From Chloroflexota bacterium (GTDB taxonomy: Bacteria; Chloroflexota; Chloroflexia; Chloroflexales; Roseiflexaceae), in assembly GCA_013388755.1 (NCBI GenBank), contig JACAEQ010000032.1, positions 62,001 through 126,000 on the forward strand: DNA of 64,000 bases, in the 5' to 3' direction. Below are positions 55,750-64,000 of the stretch, in pieces. A program made the translations under genes and the position numbers. The notes beneath the pieces are model-generated. The model was given only the letters and a program-made list of their open reading frames with translations. It made no database searches and was not told the DNA's origin. Numbering within the stretch: position 1 is the first letter of the stretch; each line of letters starts with the position of its first letter.

Positions 55750-56541
55750 ATGGACATGTATTGCATCATGAACGACATTCGCGAACCAGACGCAGATACA
55801 GCGCTGTTACACGTCTATGGTGATCTGAACGATTTCTTACCCGCTGACCGGCGTGAGACCTGGTTCATGCGTGCCTGCAAAGGGCATGAGACGATCAAGA
55901 ATGTTGTCGAGGCATGCGGTGTGCCGCATCCCGAGATCGCCGAGTTGCGCGTCAACGGGCAACCAGTGGGCTTTGACTACCTGGTGCGCCCGGGCGATAG
56001 AATCGAGGTACTTCCCGCGCCACTCGTGGCAACGGCAACGCTTGCGCTGCGACCTCCACTGGCAGAACGGCGTTTTGTGCTTGACACGCACCTGGGACGC
56101 CTGGCAGCCTACCTGCGTATGCTCGGTTATGATAGCCTGTACCGCAATGACGCCGAAGACGCCGCGCTTGCGCGGCTGGCTGGCGACGAGCAGCGGATTC
56201 TGCTGACACGCGACATGGGGTTGCTCAAGCGCAGTGCCGTCATTTATGGCTCATTCGTGCGCGAGGTGATACCCTCGCACCAGATTGTCGAAGTGGCGCG
56301 TCGTTACAACCTGTCCCCCGCGCCGACGGCGTTCCAGCGATGCATGCGCTGCAATGGCCTGACGGCACCGGTTGACAAAGCAGCAATTGAGCACCTGCTC
56401 GAGCCAAAGACGCGGCTCTACTTTGATTCGTTTCGCCGCTGCACAACATGCGGCAAGATCTACTGGCAGGGCTCGCACTATGCCCGGATGCTGGCGTTGC
56501 TGGCGCGTGTAATCCAGCATATCCAGGGAGCGACGATATAG
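55750..56541 (+). CDS. Mut7-C RNase-domain protein with N-terminal ubiquitin-like domain
   Basis: 263 residues. The first 90 residues are a Mut7-C ubiquitin-type beta-grasp domain (VYGDLNDFLPADRRETWFMR, VRPGDRIEVLP). The rest is the Mut7-C PIN-like RNase domain (FVLDTHLGRLAAYLRMLGYD, LLTRDMGLLKR with the acidic residues) plus a four-cysteine zinc ribbon (CMRCNG ... CTTCGK). The domain is named after nematode Mut-7; in bacteria its RNA target is unknown. ATGs at 55750 and 55768 are both plausible. Confidence 0.9.
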   Translation: MDMYCIMNDIREPDADTALLHVYGDLNDFLPADRRETWFMRACKGHETIKNVVEACGVPHPEIAELRVNGQPVGFDYLVRPGDRIEVLPAPLVATATLALRPPLAERRFVLDTHLGRLAAYLRMLGYDSLYRNDAEDAALARLAGDEQRILLTRDMGLLKRSAVIYGSFVREVIPSHQIVEVARRYNLSPAPTAFQRCMRCNGLTAPVDKAAIEHLLEPKTRLYFDSFRRCTTCGKIYWQGSHYARMLALLARVIQHIQGATI

Positions 56542-56569
56542 CACATTGCGGCGAAAGAGGGGGGAGACC

Positions 56570-57520
56570 ATGCACATCGCAATCGTCGGTGCCGGCGGAG
56601 TGGGCGGGTATTTCGGTGGGCGACTGGCGCAGGCCGGAGCCCGTGTGACCTTCATCGCTCGCGGCGCGCACCTTGCGGCGCTGCGCGAGCACGGCCTCAG
56701 GATCGAAAGCTTCCTTGGCGACAGTCATATCGCGCCGGTTCGCGCCACCGACGATCCAGCCAGCGTCGGGCCGGTCGACATGGTGCTGGTAGCGACGAAG
56801 AGCTGGCAGCTTGACGAGGCCATCAGCGCCATGACTGCGTTGATCGGGCCGGAGACAGGTGTCGTTCCGTTGCTCAACGGCGTCGAGGCCTCGGATCGCC
56901 TGGCAGCGGCGCTTGGCGCCGAGCACGCGTTGAACGGTATGTGCTACATTTTCGCCTACCGCACAGCACCGGGCGCCATTCGCCACATGGGCATTCAGCC
57001 GTCGATTACCTTCGGCGAGCGCGATAACCGGCGCACCCCGCGGGTAGCGGCGCTGCGCGACTGGCTGGAGCGTGCCGGCGTACGTGCCACTGTTCCGCCG
57101 GACATTACGGCTGCTGTGTGGGGCAAATTCGTGTTTGGTGCGACGACCAGCGGCCTTGGGGCGGTGACGCGTGCGCCGATGGGGTTGTTGCGCGCATTGC
57201 CGGAAACGCGACCACTGTTCGTCGAGGGAATGCGCGAAATCGTCCTGGTCGCGCAGGCGCGCGGCATCGCGCTCGATGAATCGGCCATTAACGGGGCGAT
57301 GGCGCAACTTGACGCCCTGCCCTACGAAACGACCGCATCCATGCAGCGCGACATTATGGAAGGGCGGCCATCCGAGCTGGAAGCGCAGAATGGGGCAGTG
57401 GTGCGCCTGGGGAGAGAAGCGGGCGTTCCGACGCCGCTTCACGACTTCATCTATCACGCACTCCTGCCCCAGGAAGTGAGTGCGCGCCGTACCGCCGGAA
57501 TACCGGCGATCAGTGGCTGA
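56570..57520 (+). CDS. panE: 2-dehydropantoate 2-reductase (ketopantoate reductase)
   Basis: 316 residues. The Rossmann motif IAIVGAGGVGGYFGGRLAQA, MVLVATKSWQLDEAISA and PLLNGVE, and the C-terminal ApbA domain with the catalytic-type lysine in AAVWGKFVFGATTSGLGAVT and the block PYETTASMQRDIMEGRPSEL are typical. It reduces ketopantoate to pantoate for coenzyme A. The ATG at 56570 has GGGGGGAG upstream, 28 bases after the Mut7-C gene. Its last 11 bases overlap the convergent beta-helix gene. Confidence 0.92.
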   Translation: MHIAIVGAGGVGGYFGGRLAQAGARVTFIARGAHLAALREHGLRIESFLGDSHIAPVRATDDPASVGPVDMVLVATKSWQLDEAISAMTALIGPETGVVPLLNGVEASDRLAAALGAEHALNGMCYIFAYRTAPGAIRHMGIQPSITFGERDNRRTPRVAALRDWLERAGVRATVPPDITAAVWGKFVFGATTSGLGAVTRAPMGLLRALPETRPLFVEGMREIVLVAQARGIALDESAINGAMAQLDALPYETTASMQRDIMEGRPSELEAQNGAVVRLGREAGVPTPLHDFIYHALLPQEVSARRTAGIPAISG

Positions 57521-59645
57521 TCGCTGGCAGATACACCAGATATGTCGAGACCTCCGGCACATTGACGGCGGAAGCGAAACTGGACGTATTGCCATTTTCA
57601 TCCGTGTTCGTGGCCGTGATGTTCCGTTCGGTCGTATCGCCTGCTACGAAGGCGAAGGAGAACGTCCCATCATCTCTGGCCGTCGTGGAGCCGAGGTAGA
57701 GCCCGCCCTGATTGTCGGCATCGGCAAAGATCTCGACGCGACACTGGCGGCAGCCAATACCACGAACCTCCGTCGGCTCAACAGCGAGGAGCAATGGCGC
57801 GGCGATCCCATTATTGCCATTCTGCGTCAACACAATGCCCCCGCTCACATTGGCAGTGATGCGGTTGCTGAGCACACGGTTACGCTGCCCGCCCTGGATC
57901 GTCACACCGGGGGCCAGATTATTCTCAATATCATTACTGCTGATGAGCGTCTGGAACGAGTTGATCACACTCACGCCACTCGTAATCGGGCATTCGTCCC
58001 ATGGAGCATCGGCACCGCCGTTACTCGTGATCGTGTTGTTGATAATGGTCGATCCCGGGCCGGTGGTGCAGATACCGGAGCGCTGGTTGTTGCGAATCAG
58101 ATTATCCTGCACAACATTGTTATTGCCATTGATCAATATGCCCGACAGCTGATTATGCGCCAGCAGGTTGTCCGGCCCGACGACATTGCCATCTCCGGTG
58201 ATACGGACCCCATGCTTCTGATTTCCGAGCGGCGTGCTGCCATCGGCACCAACGCCGATCAGATTGCGCATCACCCGATTGGCGGTGCCGACGAGATGGA
58301 CTCCGCTCAAGCCGTTATAGGTAATCACATTGCCCATGCGATGATCATCGCCGCCGATCGTGTTACTTTCGGCCTTTTCACTCAGGAGCACCCCCTGGCG
58401 ATAATTGCCGCGCGGCAGAATACCCGACGCATCAACGCCGATATAGTTGCCCTGGATGCGGTTAAGACGCGCGGCATCAGCATCGGCGGCATAGTACTTG
58501 CCAACAAAAACGCCCTGACCAAATGCGGAGGGGGGAACACCGTTGCCAGAAATGATATTGCGTTCAGCCTCGCTGACACCGCCCACCATGTTGTTGCTTG
58601 CGCCGTCAACCAGGAACACGCCGCCGTCGCGGTTACCGACGCTCGTCAGGTTATCGGGCGCCAGGCCAATCGTATTGCCCTGGATGGTGTTAGCATTCGA
58701 TCCGGTAACCATCACGCCAATACCATTGCCCGATATGACGTTCCCCTGTCCGGCGCGCCCGACGGCATTGTTGCGTGCACCGCCACTGATCTGCACACCA
58801 TAGTATGTATTGCCGATCGCCGTCACGCCAGCAGGATCGAGGCCGATCCAGTTGCCGGTAATCGTGTTGCTCACCGTGGCGCTGCCATCAATGCGAATGC
58901 CGGCATTATCATTGCCGCTGATAATGTTGCGATCGCGTACCTGATCGCCACCCACCAGATTATTGCTTGCACCGCCGCGGATTTCGATGCCATAGTAGTT
59001 GGGCTGACGCCCTGCGGCGCCGGTGTGCACACCGATGAAGCAGCCGGCAATGGTATTGGCGGTGGCGACACTGCCACTCATGACCACGCCGGTATCCCAG
59101 AACGAAACCACCGCAATACCGCGTACCGTATTGCGGGCAGACGCAAGCGTCAGGCCATTGCTCAGACCAAGATCTTCATAGACATTGATCCCGTCGAGGA
59201 GTATTGCCGGATACGGCAACCCACTAGCACCGGGTTGCGTCGTGCCATCAATAGTAATGTCGCCGCGCGTGAGTGGCGGGAGCGCGCCTGGCCCGGGCTG
59301 GATACGCCAGAACCCACTACTGGCGGCATACCCGGGATCAGAGGTGGGGATCGCAAACGCAATAACCAACCGTGGGCCGGGAGGCATACGGTTGGCGGCA
59401 GTGATCGCTTCGCGCAGCGAGATTCCAGCGCCACCCGGCGCCGCAATCAACGCCTCGAACGAGGCGGTATCGCCATTGAGCTCATCAAGGGTTGTGGTAA
59501 CGGTAACGCTGCTCTCACCGACAGCAAGTACTCGCGGGGTGTCAGCCGGTGTGCCACCAGGCAAGCACTGGAGCACAATCAAAACGATCGTGGCCAGCAC
59601 CACTGGCACAACCCTCACGCGGCACGATGGATACCAGCGCGTCAT
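57510..59645 (-). CDS. Secreted right-handed beta-helix protein (PbH1/NosD-type repeats)
   Basis: 711 residues. A signal peptide (VRVVPVVLATIVLIVLQCLP) is followed by a first domain with ISLREAITAANRMPPGPRLV, the start block of choice-of-anchor/CSLREAI-type surface proteins, and then many parallel beta-helix repeats of the form N-x-I-x-G-N-x-I-G (NTITGNWIGLDPAGVTAIGN, NTIQGNTIGLAPDNLTSVGN). The final 80 residues look like an immunoglobulin-like domain. The start at 59645 has GGAG ten bases upstream; ATG at 59660 is possible. Probably a cell-surface or extracellular carbohydrate-binding or adhesive protein. Confidence 0.85.
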   Translation of the reverse strand: MTRWYPSCRVRVVPVVLATIVLIVLQCLPGGTPADTPRVLAVGESSVTVTTTLDELNGDTASFEALIAAPGGAGISLREAITAANRMPPGPRLVIAFAIPTSDPGYAASSGFWRIQPGPGALPPLTRGDITIDGTTQPGASGLPYPAILLDGINVYEDLGLSNGLTLASARNTVRGIAVVSFWDTGVVMSGSVATANTIAGCFIGVHTGAAGRQPNYYGIEIRGGASNNLVGGDQVRDRNIISGNDNAGIRIDGSATVSNTITGNWIGLDPAGVTAIGNTYYGVQISGGARNNAVGRAGQGNVISGNGIGVMVTGSNANTIQGNTIGLAPDNLTSVGNRDGGVFLVDGASNNMVGGVSEAERNIISGNGVPPSAFGQGVFVGKYYAADADAARLNRIQGNYIGVDASGILPRGNYRQGVLLSEKAESNTIGGDDHRMGNVITYNGLSGVHLVGTANRVMRNLIGVGADGSTPLGNQKHGVRITGDGNVVGPDNLLAHNQLSGILINGNNNVVQDNLIRNNQRSGICTTGPGSTIINNTITSNGGADAPWDECPITSGVSVINSFQTLISSNDIENNLAPGVTIQGGQRNRVLSNRITANVSGGIVLTQNGNNGIAAPLLLAVEPTEVRGIGCRQCRVEIFADADNQGGLYLGSTTARDDGTFSFAFVAGDTTERNITATNTDENGNTSSFASAVNVPEVSTYLVYLPAISH

Positions 59646-59838
59646 AGACGCGATCTCCACACAACGCTGCCATCACTCACATGCACACACTCTTGCTGCG
59701 ACCTGAGCAGCACGGCTTGACCACATATAAAGGAATGAGTACTGGGACGGGTCTTCAATGGCATTATATGAGAGTGCGGGGCGTAGTTCAAGTCAAAAAA
59801 CAGTTAGCAGGGCCAGCAGTATTGCGCATGAAGAAGCC

Positions 59839-59847
59839 TGTTATAAT
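59839..59847 (+). promoter_or_regulatory. icd: Extended -10 promoter of icd
   Basis: TGTTATAAT, 42 bases before the icd ATG. TTGCGC lies 14 bases before the TATAAT, too close for an ideal -35. Confidence 0.5.
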
Positions 59848-59889
59848 GGTGCGAACGCAAGGGCGACGACACGGGGAGGATCAGACCTT

Positions 59890-61248
59890 ATGACTGCGAC
59901 GCGCAACCGGACGCCCGACGGTGATCCGATCTCGATCCAGCATGGGCGCTTACATGTGCCGGACATGCCCATCATTCCATATGTGGAGGGTGATGGCACC
60001 GGCCCTGATATCTGGCGGGCGAGCGTGCGCGTCTTTGACGCGGCGGTCGAGCGCGCATACGGCGGGCGGCGGAAGCTGATGTGGCACGAAGTGCTGGCAG
60101 GTGAGAAAGCCTTCAATCTGACCGGCAACTGGTTGCCCGACGAAACGGTTGAAGACTTCAAGCGCTACCTGGTTGGTATCAAGGGTCCATTGACGACTCC
60201 TGTCGGCAAAGGGATCCGCAGCCTGAACGTTGCACTTCGCCAGTTGCTCGATCTGTATGTCTGTCTGCGCCCGGTGCGCTACTTTCAGGGCGTGCCCTCG
60301 CCGGTCAAGCGGCCTGAACTGGTCGACATGGTCATATTCCGTGAGAACACGGAAGATATCTATGCCGGGATCGAGTATGCTGCCGGAACACCCGAGGCGC
60401 AGCAGGTGCTCGATTTCCTTCGCACGACCTTCCCGAAGGATTTCGACAAGATCCGGTTCGGCACCATGGCCAGGGCACGCGAGTTTCTCGATCTGCTGGG
60501 TGACGGCGAGGCAGAGGCGGAGGTGGAGGTCGGTATCGGCATCAAGCCGGTCAGCCGGATGGGAACCGAGCGCCTGGTAGCGGCCGCCATCCAATATGCG
60601 ATCACACACCGGCGCAAGAGTGTGACGTTCGTTCACAAGGGCAACATCATGAAGTTCACCGAAGGCGCATTCCGCGACTGGGGATATGCGCTTGCCGAGC
60701 GGGCCTTCGGCGAACATGTCTACACCTGGGCACAGTGGGAACGCACCAGAGCGGCACAGGGTGAGGCTGCCGCGAATGCCGAGCAGAAAGCGGCCCTGGC
60801 ATCCGGAAGTATCCTCATCAAGGATGCGATCGCCGACATTACGCTCCAGCAGGTGCTCACGCGCCCCGACGAATTCGATGTGATTGCGACCCTCAATCTG
60901 AACGGCGACTACCTGAGCGATGCGCTTGCCGCGCAAGTGGGTGGTATCGGCATTGCACCCGGCGGGAACATTAACTACATCACCGGTCATGCGATCTTTG
61001 AAGCAACGCACGGCACCGCACCGAAGTATGCCAACCTGGATCGCGTCAACCCTGGGAGCGTTATCCTCAGTGGCGACATGATGCTGCGTTATATGGGATG
61101 GACGGAAGCAGCCGATCTGATTATCAGTGCGCTTGAGAAGACGATTGCGCAAAAGGTGGTCACCTATGATTTTGCCCGGCTCATGAGCGGCGCAAAAGAA
61201 GTCAGGACCTCGCAGTTCGCCGATGCCATGATCGAGAACATGGGGTAG
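59890..61248 (+). CDS. icd: NADP+-dependent isocitrate dehydrogenase
   Basis: 452 residues; converts isocitrate to 2-oxoglutarate with NADP+. The phosphate-serine and substrate loop [20 protein letters not shown] is conserved, as are [34 protein letters not shown] and the NADP-selective [17 protein letters not shown]. It is longer than the E. coli enzyme because of an insert of about 35 residues ([20 protein letters not shown]). GGGGAGG lies 12 bases before the ATG at 59890. Stands alone, with a hairpin after it. Confidence 0.97.
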   Translation: MTATRNRTPDGDPISIQHGRLHVPDMPIIPYVEGDGTGPDIWRASVRVFDAAVERAYGGRRKLMWHEVLAGEKAFNLTGNWLPDETVEDFKRYLVGIKGPLTTPVGKGIRSLNVALRQLLDLYVCLRPVRYFQGVPSPVKRPELVDMVIFRENTEDIYAGIEYAAGTPEAQQVLDFLRTTFPKDFDKIRFGTMARAREFLDLLGDGEAEAEVEVGIGIKPVSRMGTERLVAAAIQYAITHRRKSVTFVHKGNIMKFTEGAFRDWGYALAERAFGEHVYTWAQWERTRAAQGEAAANAEQKAALASGSILIKDAIADITLQQVLTRPDEFDVIATLNLNGDYLSDALAAQVGGIGIAPGGNINYITGHAIFEATHGTAPKYANLDRVNPGSVILSGDMMLRYMGWTEAADLIISALEKTIAQKVVTYDFARLMSGAKEVRTSQFADAMIENMG

Positions 61249-61253
61249 AGCAA

Positions 61254-61291
61254 ACGCGGTAGCGGAGCCGCGTGCCATACCGCTACCGCGT
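61254..61291. terminator. Hairpin between convergent icd and CBS genes
   Basis: ACGCGGTAGCGG (61254-61265) pairs perfectly with CCGCTACCGCGT (61280-61291) across a 14-base loop. It lies 5 bases after the icd stop and 22 bases before the CBS-gene stop, so it can end both transcripts. No T-tract. Confidence 0.7.
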
Positions 61292-61313
61292 CTGTATCCA
61301 GACCGCGCAATCG

Positions 61314-61952
61314 TCACCTGATCTCGGGCATCGGGCCCCAGCCGCGATCCTCTACGACCTGGAAGATATCGGTGTCGCTGATGATGCCGATAATCTGATC
61401 CTTCTCACGCACAGCCGCGCGCCGGATGTTCGCATCAATCATCAGCTTGCTGCAGTCGCGCAACGACATATCTGGTGCAACATAGACCAGCGGGCGCGAT
61501 GCAAGCGCGTTCGCTGTGACGTCATCGGGGGAGCGATCCGCAGCCACGATCTTACGTAAGACGTCGCGCATGGTAACGATGCCCCACTGGCTACTTTCAT
61601 CAGGTTCCACCAGGACACTGGTGATGCCGTGCCGGTTCATGATCTGGATCGCTTCGGCAGCGGTGGCATCGGGTGCAACGCTGATAACCTTACGCGTCAT
61701 GATCTCGCCGACGGTGAATGGGCGCGACTCGCTGGCGGCGGACTGGCCGGCGCGCAGGCGTTGTTTGAGCGGGCCGGCATAGCGATCCAGCGAGAACATG
61801 GCAACGCTCACGGCGCGGCGGTTATCGCGCGCCGCGGCGGTCTCCAGGCTGCCTTCGAGGAACGTGACAAGGACAAACGCTTCGTCATCAACGGGAGGGG
61901 TTTCAAGCAACTCGATTGATTTTCCGTCAAAGCGGCCGCGCACGGTAAACAT
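61314..61952 (-). CDS. CBS-domain pair protein
   Basis: 212 residues. The N-terminal 75 residues (FTVRGRFDGKSIELLETPPV) form a small domain I do not recognise, followed by a Bateman pair: VGEIMTRKVISVAPDATAAE with GIVTMRDVLRKIV, then RPLVYVAPDMSLRDCSKLMI with IGIISDTDIFQVV. CBS pairs sense adenosine nucleotides or SAM; no fused enzyme is present, so it is a stand-alone sensor. AGGAG precedes the ATG at 61952. Confidence 0.9.
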   Translation of the reverse strand: MFTVRGRFDGKSIELLETPPVDDEAFVLVTFLEGSLETAAARDNRRAVSVAMFSLDRYAGPLKQRLRAGQSAASESRPFTVGEIMTRKVISVAPDATAAEAIQIMNRHGITSVLVEPDESSQWGIVTMRDVLRKIVAADRSPDDVTANALASRPLVYVAPDMSLRDCSKLMIDANIRRAAVREKDQIIGIISDTDIFQVVEDRGWGPMPEIR

Positions 61953-61987
61953 CGCCTCATCTCCTTTCGCTGCGCCGTTGCCTGATG

Positions 61988-61996
61988 ATTGTACCA
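61988..61996 (-). promoter_or_regulatory. Extended -10 promoter of the CBS gene
   Basis: TGGTACAAT on the minus strand, 35 bases before the ATG at 61952; CAGATT at the -35 position is not a match. Confidence 0.45.
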
Positions 61997-62084
61997 TACG
62001 GCGATGAGCGAATCTGCCAGTTTGTGCGGCGCTGCCCCGAATAGCCGGTGCCGCCGCGCGTCGCAGCGCGCCGTTCGCCTCGCT

Positions 62085-62489
62085 TCAACCACGCAAGTCG
62101 AGGCGTTGCGGGTCAGCATTGATCATGAATGTCGCCGTACGCTCGAAATAGTTGAGCAGCGCCTGGCGTACCTCACCGCTGAACCCGGCTTCGTCAATCG
62201 CGGCACGCATGTGGCCGGCCCACGCGTCACGTTCTGCCTGTCCTATGACAAATGGCAGGTGACGCGCCCGTAGCCGGGGATGCCCGCGCAACTCGGTGTA
62301 TCGTGGCGGCCCGCCAAAATACTGGGTGATGAAAAGAAACTGGTGCAGCTTTCCCGGTTCGAGATCGGCGGGGAACATCGGGCGCAGCAGCGGGTCGCGC
62401 TCGATGCGGGCGTAGAATGCATCAACCAGGCGGCGAAACGGTTCATCGCCGCCGGCAAGCTCGTAGATGGTTGGTGTTCTATCGTTCAT
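62085..62489 (-). CDS. Truncated haemoglobin, group II
   Basis: 134 residues. The 2-on-2 globin pattern is clear: Tyr26 at B10, a conserved FLFITQYFGGPPRYTELRGH with the E-helix region, proximal His77 at F8 in LRARHLPF, and Trp90 at G8 in DAWAGHM, which is diagnostic of group II. It binds O2, NO or CO at haem and is used in NO detoxification or redox chemistry. No clear ribosome site precedes the ATG. A gene for the phosphodiesterase lies 120 bases upstream on the same strand. Confidence 0.94.
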   Translation of the reverse strand: MNDRTPTIYELAGGDEPFRRLVDAFYARIERDPLLRPMFPADLEPGKLHQFLFITQYFGGPPRYTELRGHPRLRARHLPFVIGQAERDAWAGHMRAAIDEAGFSGEVRQALLNYFERTATFMINADPQRLDLRG

Positions 62490-62609
62490 GGTGCTTGCGG
62501 GTTATGTTCGCGCCCTGCCCGGCACTTCGCGAGCCACCCTTCCGCGGAGTACCACGCTGCCACAGGCCGGCAAGAAGCGGCATTCGTGCCACCGCGTCAG
62601 TCCTGTCAC

Positions 62610-63392
62610 TCAGAGATAGATCTCCTCAACGACCCGTCCCTCCCAGGCTGGATGCGCCGCGACCTCCAGAGCGCGCGCCAGGATCGGCGCGGTATCGAGC
62701 AGGCCGATCGGCGCACTGATGGTGTGGCCGCGCCGGATGGCAGGGCCTGCGGCAATCCAGGGAATCGTCATGTCTTCGGGCATGTCGGTGCCGTGGCTGC
62801 GCTCGTGACCGCCGTGATCAGCCTGCACCACAATGGTCGCGTCATTCGGCGCCGCATCGAGTACTCGCCCCAGTAATCCATCAACCCGCTGCAACTGCCC
62901 GAGATATTCTGCCGACATCCAGCCATAGGCATGGCCGGCGGCGTCAACCGATCCAAAATAGATGAACACAAAATCGAAGCTGTCGTGCTCGTCGCGTAGC
63001 AACCGTACCGACTCAGCACCAACGGCATCGTCGTACTCGGCGTTCAGTGGTGGTTCGCGGTAATAGCTATACACCACCTGCTCAGGGCGGCTCAGGTCGC
63101 GCAGTGGCTCCCAGTTGTGAACGAATGCGACGCGCTTACCGGCAGCACGCGCCTGCTCAACCAGCCCGGGGAGCGGCCGTGCCATGGGAACGAACAGATT
63201 GGTCGTAATCCCATGGCGTGCCGGCGGAACGCTGTGAAAGATCGACATGTGGCAGGGCAGTGTGACCGACGGCATGACACTGTGCGCCTGCATGCTGGAC
63301 GCTCCGGCAGCGCGCAATGCGTCAAGATTCGGGCAGCGAACGGCATTGAGCGCGTCGGGGCGCGCGCCATCGATCATGATGAAGAGTACCAT
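62610..63392 (-). CDS. Alkaline-phosphatase-superfamily phosphodiesterase/nucleotide pyrophosphatase
   Basis: 260 residues. The metal ligands expected in this superfamily are visible: D8 in FIMIDGARPDAL, the nucleophile threonine in PSVTLPCHMS, D and H in FGSVDAAGHAYG, and D and H in VQADHGGHERSHG. This fits the ENPP-type phosphodiesterases, which hydrolyse nucleotide or phospholipid esters. There is no signal peptide in the chosen start (ATG 63392, GAGGGG upstream); a longer frame to 63443 lacks support. Confidence 0.88.
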   Translation of the reverse strand: MVLFIMIDGARPDALNAVRCPNLDALRAAGASSMQAHSVMPSVTLPCHMSIFHSVPPARHGITTNLFVPMARPLPGLVEQARAAGKRVAFVHNWEPLRDLSRPEQVVYSYYREPPLNAEYDDAVGAESVRLLRDEHDSFDFVFIYFGSVDAAGHAYGWMSAEYLGQLQRVDGLLGRVLDAAPNDATIVVQADHGGHERSHGTDMPEDMTIPWIAAGPAIRRGHTISAPIGLLDTAPILARALEVAAHPAWEGRVVEEIYL

Positions 63393-63530
63393 GGGCCCCT
63401 CAATCTGCAGACTACGTGCGTACTCCAGGCCGAAGCACGCCACGATGAGTGTCCATCACAGGTAACGGTTCACACGTCTCCTCCAGCGGCGATCAGCAAC
63501 GGTGATCCGCGGACGCACCGCCGTTCCTGC

Positions 63531-63547
63531 GCGCCCCACCGGGGCGC
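63531..63547 (-). terminator. Short hairpin after the beta-lactamase-type gene
   Basis: GCGCCCC (63531-63537), loop ACC, GGGGCGC (63541-63547). Perfect 7-base stem about 70 bases after the stop of the partial gene; no T-tract. Confidence 0.4.
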
Positions 63548-63618
63548 AAGGTTGTTGCACGTAGCAGGTACCTGATGATTTCCACAGGCTATTGTACGGG
63601 AAAACCGCCGGCGCGCAA

Positions 63619-64000
63619 TCAGGCCATGCGTCCGGTCAGTATCGCGCCGCTGATAGCGCCTGAGCGACGCAGCAACCAGCCGTTGTCGGCGGTGCGCGCG
63701 CCGAGGATGGTCCACGCGACACCCGCGGCGGGCGCCGCCCAGGCGATGCAGCCCGATGCGCCGGTATGGCCGAACGAGTCGCGTCCAGCCATCGGCGGGA
63801 CCCAGTATGGTTCCTTGTCACCGCGCACTTCAGGACCGAGGCCCCACGGGCAGGGATTCCAGCGCAGTGGATCAATGAAACCACCGGCAAGGTCGCCCGT
63901 CTGGCTGGCGCTGGCGGCCGTTCGCAGCGGTGGGCTGAGGAAGCCGGGCGGATGACCACGGAATGCGCGCACGAGTGCCAGCACACCCTCGGCATTCGTC
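63619..64000 (-). CDS. Class C beta-lactamase-family serine hydrolase, partial (N-terminus beyond right edge)
   Basis: About 127 C-terminal residues. The motif GHTGASGCIAWAAPAAGVAW corresponds to the KTG-box strand (here HTG) of serine beta-lactamase/penicillin-binding-type hydrolases, and WGLGPEVRGDKEPYW precedes it in the typical place. The SxxK and YxN motifs would be upstream, outside the window. In such environments these are usually esterases or peptidases rather than resistance enzymes. Confidence 0.8.
   Translation of the reverse strand, partial: TNAEGVLALVRAFRGHPPGFLSPPLRTAASASQTGDLAGGFIDPLRWNPCPWGLGPEVRGDKEPYWVPPMAGRDSFGHTGASGCIAWAAPAAGVAWTILGARTADNGWLLRRSGAISGAILTGRMA

Noticed and set aside
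56240-57601. A 453-codon open frame antisense to panE and Mut7-C
   Set aside because: Shadow of two recognised genes; no motif or ribosome site.
57480-59720. A 746-codon open frame antisense to the beta-helix gene
   Set aside because: Its codons are exactly in phase with the sense gene, so a stop needs a TTA, CTA or TCA codon in the sense frame, and these are rare here. The protein has no signal peptide or known motif, while the minus-strand product has a clear signal peptide and helix repeats.
59950-61317. A 455-codon open frame antisense to icd
   Set aside because: Same in-phase antisense effect; icd is unmistakable on the plus strand.

Overview
The window reads as chromosomal DNA of a filamentous anoxygenic-phototroph-type Chloroflexota, most like Roseiflexus. 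This is inferred from high GC content, the complete F-type ATP synthase operon in the order a-c-b-delta-alpha-gamma-beta-epsilon, many GAF/STAS/receiver signalling proteins, the histidine phosphatase / DUF3090 / SCO1664 gene trio, and abundant short dispersed repeats. No 16S rRNA or other decisive marker is present, so the assignment is provisional. I found no tRNA, rRNA, CRISPR array, prophage or complete insertion sequence.

Layout. 1-6.9 kb: ATP synthase operon on the minus strand, with epsilon cut by the left edge and a good promoter in front of atpB. 7.2-11 kb: minus-strand signalling operon (a conserved unknown, a receiver-GAF-histidine kinase, a receiver-roadblock protein). 11-22.5 kb: PspC protein, a LacI regulator with a consensus promoter and tandem operators, an orphan sugar-ABC ATPase, an F420-type flavin/deazaflavin protein, gamma-glutamyltranspeptidase, a hydrolase, gamma-carbonic anhydrase, a MoxR ATPase plus VWA (CoxD/CoxE-like) pair, and a patatin. 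22.7-27.9 kb: PhaR-like regulator, then a partner-switching set: RsbU-like phosphatase with three GAF domains, a fused RsbW-RsbV protein, and a free STAS antagonist. 28-39 kb: FtsK, Ppx/GppA, Gfo/Idh, MoeA, thioredoxin reductase, a lamin-tail surface protein, and a ROK protein. 39.3 kb: the 4.5S SRP RNA gene with its own promoter. 39.5-44.3 kb: Nudix hydrolase, RsbS/RsbT module, receiver protein, a MoeA-like protein and a MobA-like nucleotidyltransferase, and the decayed tail of a P-type ATPase. 44.5-48.4 kb: histidine phosphatase, DUF3090, SCO1664-family kinase-like protein, and an adrenodoxin-reductase-type ferredoxin reductase. 49-52 kb: a TPR/zinc-ribbon membrane protein, an SDR and a class II aldolase-domain protein. 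52-54 kb: dnaA and the probable replication origin. 54-64 kb: TlpA-like thioredoxin, a degenerate Lgt-like protein, Mut7-C, ketopantoate reductase, a secreted beta-helix protein, isocitrate dehydrogenase, a CBS protein, truncated haemoglobin, a phosphodiesterase, and a partial class C beta-lactamase-type hydrolase.

How it fits together. Energy, replication and protein export are represented by the atp operon, dnaA/oriC and ffs. A second theme is partner-switching control (RsbU/W/V and RsbS/T homologues) with no sigma factor in view. A third is molybdenum-cofactor maturation (two MoeA-type proteins, a MobA-like transferase, a CoxD/CoxE-like pair) with no molybdoenzyme structural genes in view. 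The spaces between genes are heavily colonised by three families of short inverted-repeat elements. Some of these have clear terminal inverted repeats and target duplications, and several sit exactly at the stop codons of neighbouring genes. A recurring promoter form, TGnTATAAT (extended -10), precedes many of the operons.
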